The translations under genes and the position numbers were made by a program. Shown here piece by piece: positions 15,606 through 21,386 of a stretch of 47,640 nucleotides of DNA. Under the pieces are notes generated by a model. The model saw nothing but the letters and a program-made list of their open reading frames with translations, was not told the DNA's origin and searched no databases. Location of the stretch: IMG/VR virus record IMGVR_UViG_3300035670_000351, positions 1 through 47,640 of that record; one strand, written 5' to 3'. The DNA comes from a virus. Each line of letters opens with the position of its first letter. Position 1 is the first letter of the stretch.

Positions 15606-16433
15606 TTATCCCCACAACATGTCAAAAGATTCAACAAACTTTGTCCACGAACCTTCGTTTACGATAGATTTAAACCCATGACTCTCAAAAACTGACCTAA
15701 CATCATTCCACTCCTTAACAGGCACCGTGGATGTCATTTCTAAAGCTTCTTCGTCCGTCCAATTTCGAAATGCGATGAGTTCGTAGTTTCTTTGAAATTG
15801 TTCAGCATGCCGAGGTTCGCTAAGAAACTTGGCCAACTTATCGGGATCGATCACTAAATCAGTAGCGATTTTGTCACCAACACCAGGAATGCCTGGGATG
15901 TTATCGGAACCATCCCCACGAAGAGACTTCCACGTTACATAATCGTAATCTATAGGCGCTTCTAGAAATTCTTTTTTAATTGGGTTCCACACTTTTACGT
16001 GGGAATATTCTTGAATTAATTGCGTGAAATCTGAGTCGTTGGATACGACAATCCAAGGTATGGCGGTGCTAGAATATTTAATCAAATTATAGATGGTATC
16101 GTCACATTCCGAAGTTGGATGCCGAACGACTGAGACTGGGAAATACTTGGACAGAAGTTCTACAATCTGATCCTTTTGTTTAAAGAATTTCTGGAGTTCT
16201 GTATACTTGGGGTCATCCTCCTCGACCCGCCGAGTTGCCTTGTATTCAGGAAGGAGTTCATATCGTTTGATCGGTCGACCCTCGAGGACGACATAGATAC
16301 GGGTGGGTTTGAATTGATCGACGAGAGACTTGAACTGCCTGAAAAAGTTGAAGACGACGGGCGCAGGGCCGGCCTGGAATCCCGAACGTGCACGGTGAGC
16401 TTGGTTCATAAAATCGATACATAGGATAGACAT
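15606..16433 (-). CDS. FEN-type 5'-3' exonuclease / flap endonuclease
   Basis: 275 aa from ATG 16433, preceded by GGAGCAG. CIDFMNQ near the N-terminus, RYELLPEYKATR, ECDDTIYNLI, SNDSDFTQLI and the helix-hairpin-helix GDGSDNIPGIPGVGDKIA are the metal-binding acids and DNA-binding elements of the PolI-5'-nuclease/T4 RNase H family. It would remove RNA primers and flaps at the lagging strand, alongside the DnaE polymerase encoded at the right end. Overlaps the ribosome site with the end of the PolX gene. Confidence 0.88.
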   Translation of the reverse strand: MSILCIDFMNQAHRARSGFQAGPAPVVFNFFRQFKSLVDQFKPTRIYVVLEGRPIKRYELLPEYKATRRVEEDDPKYTELQKFFKQKDQIVELLSKYFPVSVVRHPTSECDDTIYNLIKYSSTAIPWIVVSNDSDFTQLIQEYSHVKVWNPIKKEFLEAPIDYDYVTWKSLRGDGSDNIPGIPGVGDKIATDLVIDPDKLAKFLSEPRHAEQFQRNYELIAFRNWTDEEALEMTSTVPVKEWNDVRSVFESHGFKSIVNEGSWTKFVESFDMLWG

Positions 16434-16435
16434 AA

Positions 16436-17020
16436 TCACTGCTCCTTTACGTACTTCTTGATTGCGCCTTTCGTAATACGTTGCTCGGGTGGAACAAAAT
16501 CCATTTCGAGTAGATCAAAGAAATCTTGTTCTTCGTACACGGGCAATTGTGTTCCATCTGGCATCGTTGGCATACAATCGGTCATTCGGCCACCGCCAGA
16601 CATTTTCTTCCATCGGCCAAAAATCCCGGGGACGAAACCATGGAAGGCATTGCCATCAGGAGATGCGCCACTACCGGTTCGCATCATATATAGACCGCCC
16701 CAGTTTTCGGGTGTAGCCAAGAAAACATCGAGGTTCATTCCCTCCGTCAATCGGACACGAAGATACTTCGCCGACACCTTGGGCGTCCACGGAATAGCTC
16801 CAGGAACTCCAGGCTTGATGTGTTGACCAACTTCTTCCAGCAGCGCAATCAATTTTTCGCGACTGGCAGGGATACCACAAATTTCAATATCACCAACGAT
16901 TTCTTTTCGTCGACGAATCGAACCGGCAACTTCTACTCGATCCATCGAATGGACGATGTGTTCACGAACTTTATTTGCAATTTTTTCCGCCTCAACGAGG
17001 TCGATCTTTCCGATGCCCAT
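16436..17020 (-). CDS. PolX/pol-beta-type nucleotidyltransferase domain
   Basis: 194 aa. GSIRRRKEIVGDIEI (33-47) and LDVFLA (97-102) give the G-S-x-R-R and carboxylates Asp44, Glu46 and Asp98 of family X polymerases. ENWGGLYMMRTGS and the C-terminal LPVYEEQDFFDLLEMDFVPPEQR match the palm/thumb of bacterial PolX. The N-terminal 8-kDa helix-hairpin-helix region and C-terminal PHP domain of bacterial PolX are absent, so this is a minimal core. It may fill short gaps, for instance after the glycosylase encoded at 13101. Confidence 0.8.
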   Translation of the reverse strand: MGIGKIDLVEAEKIANKVREHIVHSMDRVEVAGSIRRRKEIVGDIEICGIPASREKLIALLEEVGQHIKPGVPGAIPWTPKVSAKYLRVRLTEGMNLDVFLATPENWGGLYMMRTGSGASPDGNAFHGFVPGIFGRWKKMSGGGRMTDCMPTMPDGTQLPVYEEQDFFDLLEMDFVPPEQRITKGAIKKYVKEQ

Positions 17021-17028
17021 AGATTCAT

Positions 17029-17057
17029 TCTATAGTTTCGTGGTACGAAATTGCATC
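17029..17057 (-). promoter_or_regulatory. Promoter-like GATGCAA-N16-TATAGA
   Basis: GATGCAA (17051-17057), 16 bases, TATAGA (17029-17034), 8 bases before the PolX ATG. It is a weaker relative of the GTGCAAA-N17-TATA[GC]T promoters found at 18355, 20400 and 20666. Confidence 0.4.
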
Positions 17058-17451
17058 AAACTAGTGGTAACCAAGCGCTCTTATTCGAAAATGATTTATA
17101 TAGCCAGCAACCTTGAGTTAACACATAAGCGTATTCATAATCACCTTCTACTTGGTACAAGTCTTCGAATTCATCGATGACTAACTCTTCACCACGATCT
17201 CTGTGATAAGCAGTCGTCCATCCATTTTTCGCAGGAGTTTCGAGGTCTTCAAATTCATGCTTGTCTCCAAGCGAAGGACGAAGAACTGAAATCGACCCCA
17301 ACGAAACGAGCGCTTTAACCTTGTCTTCGTCTGTGTAGTGTTTTTTCAATAAACTGCCCACGCCATCCGGATATCCGTCAAAGTGACAGTAAATACCTTT
17401 AATCTTACCTGAACCTTCGTCTTCGATTCCAATAAACGCATGAGTTGCCAT
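17056..17451 (-). CDS. Phage protein of the YCHxDGYPxGVG family
   Basis: 131 aa from ATG 17451, with GGAG upstream; the frame could extend to 17466. FIGIEDEGSGKIKGIYCHFDGYPDGVGSLL-type sequence (conserved core YCHFDGYPDGVG) is a well-known small phage/bacterial family in which a Tyr-Cys-His-x-Asp-Gly core is followed by KVxALVSLGSIS. Function unknown. It is coupled to the preceding gene, whose TGA lies within its leader. Confidence 0.7.
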   Translation of the reverse strand: MATHAFIGIEDEGSGKIKGIYCHFDGYPDGVGSLLKKHYTDEDKVKALVSLGSISVLRPSLGDKHEFEDLETPAKNGWTTAYHRDRGEELVIDEFEDLYQVEGDYEYAYVLTQGCWLYKSFSNKSAWLPLV

Positions 17452-17462
17452 GATATTCTCCA

Positions 17463-18170
17463 TCAATTCAACTTATAGATGTTGACGTAGTGCGAACCTT
17501 GTCCATCGAGCATTACGCGGAAAAGATAATTCGCCTCTTCCTTTACGCGACGTCGACGGTCGGTTCGGAGCACATGATTATATCTGTAAGAACCGCAAGC
17601 AGGCATTTCACCGTAATCAGTAATGTATGTTTCTGGAATACGAACGCACCGCGACTTACCGGCTTTGCGAAGATTTTTTAGATTGTCCTTGCCTACAGCG
17701 TGATAGATTCGCCAACCGATATATTGTTCATGTTCACGTTGCAGTCGGTCTTTGTGTTGTTCGGGCGATTCGACGGTGCATGTGATGCTTTCGGGCATGA
17801 TTGACTCGAGAATCTCTGCGACCATCATGATTGAACTAATGAATTTTTCGCGGAGCTGAAGTGACTTGATGGTCACATCGGTCGATCCATAGCGAAGATA
17901 AATTCTACGAGCATAATCGCGATAAATTCCACCGTCGACTTGCTTGTTTTCTTGCGACGTGTAAACGACGCACAATGTACAGCAAAAGTTATCATCGTCA
18001 TAATGAGATCGCTTGGGGTCAAGATAGAACTCATAGTGACACCCATCGTTCTGTTCGTTTACATGCGTCGCAAGCTTTTTATACCTCTCAGGCATATAAT
18101 TCATAATGCCGTGAGTAGTGACAACTGCGTTAGCTTGCTGAAACGCTGCAATTAATTTACTGCGATCCAT
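17463..18170 (-). CDS. Unknown protein, 235 aa
   Basis: No recognised family. Mixed alpha/beta with a Cys pair (NFCCTLCVVY), a basic stretch near the C-terminus (LRTDRRRRVKEE) and a final beta strand. No signal or membrane segment. Its end overlaps the leader of the YCHFDGYP-family gene, so the two are probably co-expressed. Confidence 0.6.
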   Translation of the reverse strand: MDRSKLIAAFQQANAVVTTHGIMNYMPERYKKLATHVNEQNDGCHYEFYLDPKRSHYDDDNFCCTLCVVYTSQENKQVDGGIYRDYARRIYLRYGSTDVTIKSLQLREKFISSIMMVAEILESIMPESITCTVESPEQHKDRLQREHEQYIGWRIYHAVGKDNLKNLRKAGKSRCVRIPETYITDYGEMPACGSYRYNHVLRTDRRRRVKEEANYLFRVMLDGQGSHYVNIYKLN

Positions 18171-18177
18171 GTTTTAC

Positions 18178-18348
18178 TCACTTCAAATATTGAGGAGGAC
18201 GTACCTTCGATAACTCGAATGCTTCTTTCGTTTTCTTCGTCGCTTCTTCTACTAAGTTTGCTTCATCCTGAAAATTCATCATTCTCAAAAAATATTTCAG
18301 ATTTTCAAGTTGACGAAGAGAATCTTCGTAATTCTGTGTCGTATCCAT
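18178..18348 (-). CDS. 56-aa helical protein with its own promoter
   Basis: ATG 18348 to TGA 18178. The product (starts MDTTQNYEDSLRQLENL) is a short helical, charged protein. The ATG lies exactly 6 bases from a TATAGT box that is 17 bases from GTGCAAA. The same geometry occurs at two genes around 20.4-20.7 kb, which supports a real, separately transcribed gene. Function unknown. Confidence 0.6.
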   Translation of the reverse strand: MDTTQNYEDSLRQLENLKYFLRMMNFQDEANLVEEATKKTKEAFELSKVRPPQYLK

Positions 18349-18354
18349 AATCTA

Positions 18355-18384
18355 ACTATAACACGCAAAGGAACGCTTTTGCAC
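18355..18384 (-). promoter_or_regulatory. GTGCAAA-N17-TATAGT promoter
   Basis: GTGCAAA (18378-18384), 17 bases, TATAGT (18355-18360), 6 bases, ATG. Identical geometry to the promoters at 20400-20429 and 20666-20695. The short distance to the ATG predicts a leaderless or nearly leaderless transcript. Confidence 0.65.
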
Positions 18385-18385
18385 A

Positions 18386-18685
18386 TCAACTTTCGTTCTG
18401 AAACATCACAACTTTAGGAAGACCATTTATCGTTGCAAGGCCTTCAGCGAGGAATTTCGGTTTAGGCGACCAATGTGTCCATTCGACATTGCGTTTTTTG
18501 ATGACGGTAATTAGTGTTGATTCTTGAAACCAATTCGTACCGATCGCTGAATACAAGACAGGTTCTCCTGCATCGTCAAAAAATCGGCCGCGAGCTTCAT
18601 TTTTCTGGCGTTCTTGCTCGAGCTCTTCCGGTTTTTTTCGGTACCAATAGCGGGTCCCTTTTGGGAGAAGGATCGTTTCATTCAT
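18386..18685 (-). CDS. Unknown small protein, 99 aa
   Basis: Basic N-terminal half (TRYWYRKKPEELEQERQ) and a beta-rich C-terminal half (STLITVIKKRNVEWTHW; GLPKVVMFQNES). Overlaps the Smr-domain gene by 8 bases on the same strand, so probably co-translated. No known family. The beta-rich part could be another small barrel. Confidence 0.55.
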   Translation of the reverse strand: MNETILLPKGTRYWYRKKPEELEQERQKNEARGRFFDDAGEPVLYSAIGTNWFQESTLITVIKKRNVEWTHWSPKPKFLAEGLATINGLPKVVMFQNES

Positions 18686-18917
18686 ACTCGTGCCATGTTT
18701 GGATTTTTAAGTATCCCGGATTTTTTGAATCGACTGCGAATATTTCTAGATCGTAATTTCTCAACACGGACCTAACTATCGACTTCATCTTCGGTGAATG
18801 TCCAGTGATGATATGGAATTCTTCATTTGCTCGCCAGTGGCTATTTATAAAAGAATGAATGAGACTTTCTACTTCTTCGTGTGCAATTCCATGAAGATCT
18901 AATGTCCTTATAGGCAT
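18678..18917 (-). CDS. Stand-alone Smr domain protein
   Basis: 79 aa. LDLHG (6-10) followed by a helix, then IITGHS (TGHS 38-41, canonical TGxG) and GYLKI at the end match the Smr domain of MutS2 and SmrB-type endonucleases. It is just the domain, with no MutS part. Smr domains cut RNA or branched DNA. SmrB-type proteins cleave mRNA at collided ribosomes, so a role in mRNA turnover or host take-over is possible. A 14-bp palindrome overlaps its predicted transcription start. Confidence 0.75.
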   Translation of the reverse strand: MPIRTLDLHGIAHEEVESLIHSFINSHWRANEEFHIITGHSPKMKSIVRSVLRNYDLEIFAVDSKNPGYLKIQTWHEYE

Positions 18918-18922
18918 ATATT

Positions 18923-18941
18923 TGCAACGCGTTGCATTATA
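18923..18941 (-). promoter_or_regulatory. TATAAT box followed by 14-bp palindromic operator
   Basis: TATAAT (18936-18941, minus strand) is immediately followed by the perfect palindrome TGCAACGCGTTGCA (18923-18936), which would cover the transcription start of the smr gene. This is the usual position of a repressor operator. No good -35 is visible; the region upstream is the tRNA 3' end. Confidence 0.45.
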
Positions 18942-18957
18942 TTAATACAAAATTTTG

Positions 18958-19228
18958 CTGATGGGGTAGGATTCGAACCTACACATCGTCGCATTACTTA
19001 CCACTTCAGTTTTCACTGCCGATATTGTCGTTCGTGGTCTGGACTATCCCATCATCCGTTCTGGATGGACCCATTATAGTCTCTGCACCTCCCGGTTTCC
19101 CGGTTTGGCTCAGGATTGCCATGCCTATTCGGCGAAGGGTTCCCTGAATTTTGAGTCTTTTCATCCAGGAATTCCTTCCTGGCGCTGCCGCGTGACAGTG
19201 CGAAGCCTTACCATTTGGCTACCCATCA
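18958..19228 (-). tRNA. tRNA-Asn(GUU) interrupted by a group I intron
   Basis: Exons are 19195-19228 (34 nt) and 18958-18996 (39 nt), joining to a 73-nt tRNA. Acceptor TGATGGG pairs with CCCATCA, discriminator G. D arm GCC/GGC with a GG-containing loop. Anticodon stem TCGCA/TGCGA. T arm GTAGG-TTCGAAT-CCTAC. The joined anticodon loop is CUGUUAA, giving anticodon GUU, with the intron between bases 35 and 36. CCA is not encoded (CAA follows). The gene reads towards the smr gene. Confidence 0.88.
18997..19194 (-). ncRNA. Group I self-splicing intron (198 nt, no ORF)
   Basis: Exon CUGU pairs with intron GCAG to form P1 with the required terminal U-G pair, and the intron ends in G. P2 is CCAGGAA/TTCCTGG. 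P3 is GACUC/GGGUC. P4 is UCAGG/CCUGA. A CCGG-GAAA-CCGG hairpin fits P6. P7 is GACUAU/AUAGUC within the conserved CAGAGACUA (R) and AUAGUCC (S) core. P8 is CAUCC/GGAUG. P9 is CAGU-GAAA-ACUG. The minimal size leaves no room for an endonuclease gene. Confidence 0.92.
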
Positions 19229-19425
19229 ATATCTTTCACTTCTTCTTTTTTCAATAGACCAAGCTCAATGAGCTCTTTTCCAGTTATAACTTTGAGGTTT
19301 AACGGGAATTGACTCCATTTTGCTTCATCTCTTGATACTTTATAACCTTTGATTTCAATGTATAAATTTTTCTCTATTAAGAAAAAGTCTGGCGTGTAAT
19401 AGGAATCTTTACCCTCAAATTGAGG
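19219..19425 (-). pseudogene. C-terminal remnant of a PD-(D/E)XK homing-type endonuclease
   Basis: A 68-codon open frame without a start codon begins right after, and in frame with, the TGA of 19426-19644. It ends at TAG 19219, inside the tRNA 5' exon. It encodes YYTPDFFLIEKNLYIEIKGY, the Y-x-P-D-F-x(8-10)-[IV]-E-[IV]-K-G catalytic core, then DEAKWSQFP and LKVITGKELIELGLL. This is typical of the C-terminal nuclease domain of phage homing endonucleases. The N-terminal half is missing. Its position beside an intron-bearing tRNA suggests the remains of the intron's mobility enzyme. Confidence 0.75.
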
Positions 19426-19644
19426 TCATTTATCGCGCGTGAGATAGAGAACACAGGCATACGCAATGCCGAAGTAAATCAAAAATGAAGAAAGGGTAAA
19501 AGAAGCAAGACCAAAAAATCCGCCAATTGCCCACGCGAGGCCACCGAAAGTAAATCCGAGAATCGGAGCGATGAGCGTGAACCTCGCAAGGGTTGGATAG
19601 ATTAATGATATCGCTATGAAACCGATGATGAACCAAATAGGCAT
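19426..19644 (-). CDS. Small two-span membrane protein
   Basis: 72 aa, almost entirely hydrophobic with Gly-rich turns (GFTFGGLAWAIGGFFGLASF) and a charged end (LTRDK). AGGAAAAGG precedes the ATG. Two transmembrane helices are likely. The endonuclease remnant begins in the same frame right after its stop, probably by rearrangement. Function unknown. Confidence 0.6.
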   Translation of the reverse strand: MPIWFIIGFIAISLIYPTLARFTLIAPILGFTFGGLAWAIGGFFGLASFTLSSFLIYFGIAYACVLYLTRDK

Positions 19645-19664
19645 TACCTTTTCCTTCTATTCTA

Positions 19665-20393
19665 TCAGAACTTCGTGGCATCGATCCATTGGACTTCGCC
19701 CTTGGCGTTCTTCACACCTGCGCGGGCATTGAATTTGCCGTAGTATTTGGAGACGCCGACCCAGAACACCTTACCAGTGAACCCATCGACTGTGACCTCG
19801 GTACCTTTGGCCGGGATTCGGGCCAGGAGCTTCTCCGCCTCCGACTTGAGGGCATCCTCCTTAGCCTGCTTCTTGGCGTACCGAGCAGCACGCTTGGCCT
19901 TCTCGGCCTCCTGCGCGGCCTGGCGAATCGCGTACTGGCGCTTGTCCTCAGCGATCTTAGCCTCGAGGACGGCCTTGTGGTGAGCCTCCCAGGTGGCCAA
20001 TTCATCGTAGACCTCAACACCGCTGTGAAGCAGAAGGTCGCCCATGGTGTCGACGACCGGCGCGAGGCTGAAGCCGTTGCGATGCACGAAGAGATTGGTG
20101 CAGTCGACCCAGGCGAACCGGTCGCCGATGTCCAGGGCCTCGACCTCAACCCAGGGCGCGTCGGTGGCGTAGGCACGGCTGCCGACGTGGTGGTGACGGG
20201 GCTTCTTACCCTCGTGGCCGAGGTAGACCAGGGCGTAGGTGCAGGTGGTGGACCGCATGTCTGTGTAGTCCAGTGTATCCGACCAATTGCGGGTCTCCGT
20301 GGTCGTCTCGATCCGGATGACTCGCCCGTGGTAGAGCGTCTCGGTGTTTGTGTAGAGGCCGTTGGCGTCACAACTGGTCTTCTTGATCGGCAT
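19665..20393 (-). CDS. G+C-rich gene: coiled-coil protein with KOW/SH3-like C-terminus
   Basis: 242 aa from ATG 20393, chosen because the GTGCAAA/TATAGT promoter ends 6 bases before it. The N-terminal half is beta-rich and His/Thr-rich. Residues about 140-200 are an Ala/Lys/Glu-rich coiled coil. The C-terminus (AKGTEVTVDGFTGKVFWVG and GVKNAKGEVQWIDA) resembles the G-T-x-V-x-V...G-x-V-F-W-x-G small domain common in actinobacterial proteins and their phages. The gene is much richer in G+C than its neighbours, with G/C-ending codons, a sign of transfer. Confidence 0.65.
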   Translation of the reverse strand: MPIKKTSCDANGLYTNTETLYHGRVIRIETTTETRNWSDTLDYTDMRSTTCTYALVYLGHEGKKPRHHHVGSRAYATDAPWVEVEALDIGDRFAWVDCTNLFVHRNGFSLAPVVDTMGDLLLHSGVEVYDELATWEAHHKAVLEAKIAEDKRQYAIRQAAQEAEKAKRAARYAKKQAKEDALKSEAEKLLARIPAKGTEVTVDGFTGKVFWVGVSKYYGKFNARAGVKNAKGEVQWIDATKF

Positions 20394-20399
20394 GGTTCT

Positions 20400-20429
20400 A
20401 CTATATCCTATTCGTTGATGATTTTGCAC
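20400..20429 (-). promoter_or_regulatory. GTGCAAA-N17-TATAGT promoter
   Basis: GTGCAAA (20423-20429), 17 bases, TATAGT (20400-20405), 6 bases, ATG. The whole stretch from TGGTGCAAA to the ATG aligns without gaps with the promoter of the upstream gene at 20666-20695, so it is a near-duplicate. Confidence 0.7.
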
Positions 20430-20434
20430 CAGGT

Positions 20435-20659
20435 TCAGTGAGAATCGATGCGAGTGGAGTGGTTCACCTCGGACCCCGGGGTGACCGCGTGGAGCTCGGT
20501 CCAGACGACGTCGTCGGAGCAACCACCACCGTAGACCGCTTGGTCCCGGAGTGACTCGAACTTGACCCGGGCCGAGGCCTCGTCGAGGAAGACGAAGGTG
20601 GCCGTGTCGGTGTTGGAGTAGGAATTTGCGCCCTGCTGCACAACGAAGATCTTGTCCAT
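20435..20659 (-). CDS. G+C-rich gene, unknown 74-aa protein
   Basis: Starts MDKIFVVQQGANSYSN. The body alternates strands and a helix (TFVFLDEASARVKFESLRDQ), with a Gly-rich turn and a final beta stretch. No family recognised. High G+C and the shared promoter link it to 19665-20393; the two probably arrived together. Confidence 0.6.
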   Translation of the reverse strand: MDKIFVVQQGANSYSNTDTATFVFLDEASARVKFESLRDQAVYGGGCSDDVVWTELHAVTPGSEVNHSTRIDSH

Positions 20660-20665
20660 GATTCT

Positions 20666-20695
20666 AGTATATCTCTTTCATTAGTGACTTTGCAC
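20666..20695 (-). promoter_or_regulatory. GTGCAAA-N17-TATACT promoter
   Basis: GTGCAAA (20689-20695), 17 bases, TATACT (20666-20671), 6 bases, ATG at 20659. It follows directly on a terminator (20697-20728), so this is the start of a new transcription unit. Confidence 0.7.
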
Positions 20696-20696
20696 C

Positions 20697-20728
20697 AAAA
20701 AAATCTATTGAAAGCTATTTTCAATAGA
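20697..20728 (-). terminator. Intrinsic terminator of the minus-strand unit ending at 20821
   Basis: On the minus strand TCTATTGAAA and TTTCAATAGA form a 10-bp stem around a 5-nt loop, followed at once by seven T. The stem is A+T-rich but perfect. It lies between the stop of 20821-21120 and the next promoter. Confidence 0.7.
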
Positions 20729-20790
20729 TAGCTGGTCAAAACTTTATCCACTTCTATCTTGTTGAAAGTCATTTTCAATAAAGCTGGTCA
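20704..20790. repeat. Two tandem hairpin units with shared flank
   Basis: Each unit has a TTGAAA/TTTCAA inverted repeat (20704-20728 and 20760-20780), followed on the plus strand by AGCTGGTCAA. The copy nearer 20704 is the terminator stem. The other has no T tract. They lie in the 161-base gap between 20659 and 20821, which otherwise holds only the promoter and terminator. Confidence 0.6.
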
Positions 20791-20820
20791 ACTAATTTAC
20801 CAGGACAAGTATTTAACCAG

Positions 20821-21120
20821 TTATACGACGATCCATTCATAGTCGTCTGGTTCCATTACGGATTCCCATCCGTCGTATTCGTCGATGCGATATTGTCGAC
20901 CTTTGAGTTCGCGAATTTGTAGTTCAGAAAATCTTCCCCACGATTCTTCTCTCAAGGTTTCAACGACTAGAACTAGATTAAGATCATGGCGCGGTATTCC
21001 GTAAACATCAAAATTACAAGACTTACCCGATAAAGCCGAGTACATTTCCATAGCCTTTTCAGAAAGTCCAAACCCGCCGTGGCAATCGTTAAAAACGACT
21101 TTGATTTTATGGTCGTTCAT
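20821..21120 (-). CDS. Conserved phage protein of the CHGGFGLS type
   Basis: 99 aa. VVFNDCHGGFGLSEKA, RHDLNLVLVVETL and the C-terminal RIDEYDGWESV match a small family widespread in phages and bacteria, whose members read N-x-C-x-G-G-F-G-L-S followed by R-x-D-P/x-L and I-x-E-Y-D-G-x-E. Function unknown. It ends 93 bases before an intrinsic terminator and is the last gene of the unit that includes isocitrate lyase. Confidence 0.7.
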   Translation of the reverse strand: MNDHKIKVVFNDCHGGFGLSEKAMEMYSALSGKSCNFDVYGIPRHDLNLVLVVETLREESWGRFSELQIRELKGRQYRIDEYDGWESVMEPDDYEWIVV

Positions 21121-21124
21121 TTAG

Positions 21125-21385
21125 TTATTCGGTCTTGTTTTCTACCAATCTTTTTAGATCTTCTTCAGAAACGGGTGGTGGACCATCTCGTAGAGAAAGT
21201 TCCAAGCCGCCAATTTGCTCAATTATAAAATTTAAGTGATCATTGAGATAAGGAACCCAAGACCAATCTTGGTGCACATGAATTCCGGATAAATCTGACT
21301 TATACAATTCTATCAATTTATCTCTAGTTTCTTTTAGGGTTGCCTGAGCTTTCAGAAACGACTCGCTCGATTGATTCGTATCCAT
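21125..21385 (-). CDS. Small helical protein downstream of isocitrate lyase
   Basis: 86 aa from ATG 21385, two bases from the isocitrate lyase stop. A longer frame to 21592 would overlap the lyase and is unlikely. Helical, with His/Trp in the middle (HVHQDWSWVPYLNDH) and an acidic end. No family recognised. Very probably co-transcribed with the lyase. Confidence 0.6.
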   Translation of the reverse strand: MDTNQSSESFLKAQATLKETRDKLIELYKSDLSGIHVHQDWSWVPYLNDHLNFIIEQIGGLELSLRDGPPPVSEEDLKRLVENKTE

Positions 21386-21386
21386 G

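Noticed and set aside
19689-20441. Long plus-strand open frame opposite the G+C-rich gene
   Set aside because: High G+C removes stop codons on the opposite strand. It has no promoter or ribosome site, whereas the minus frame has a conserved promoter.
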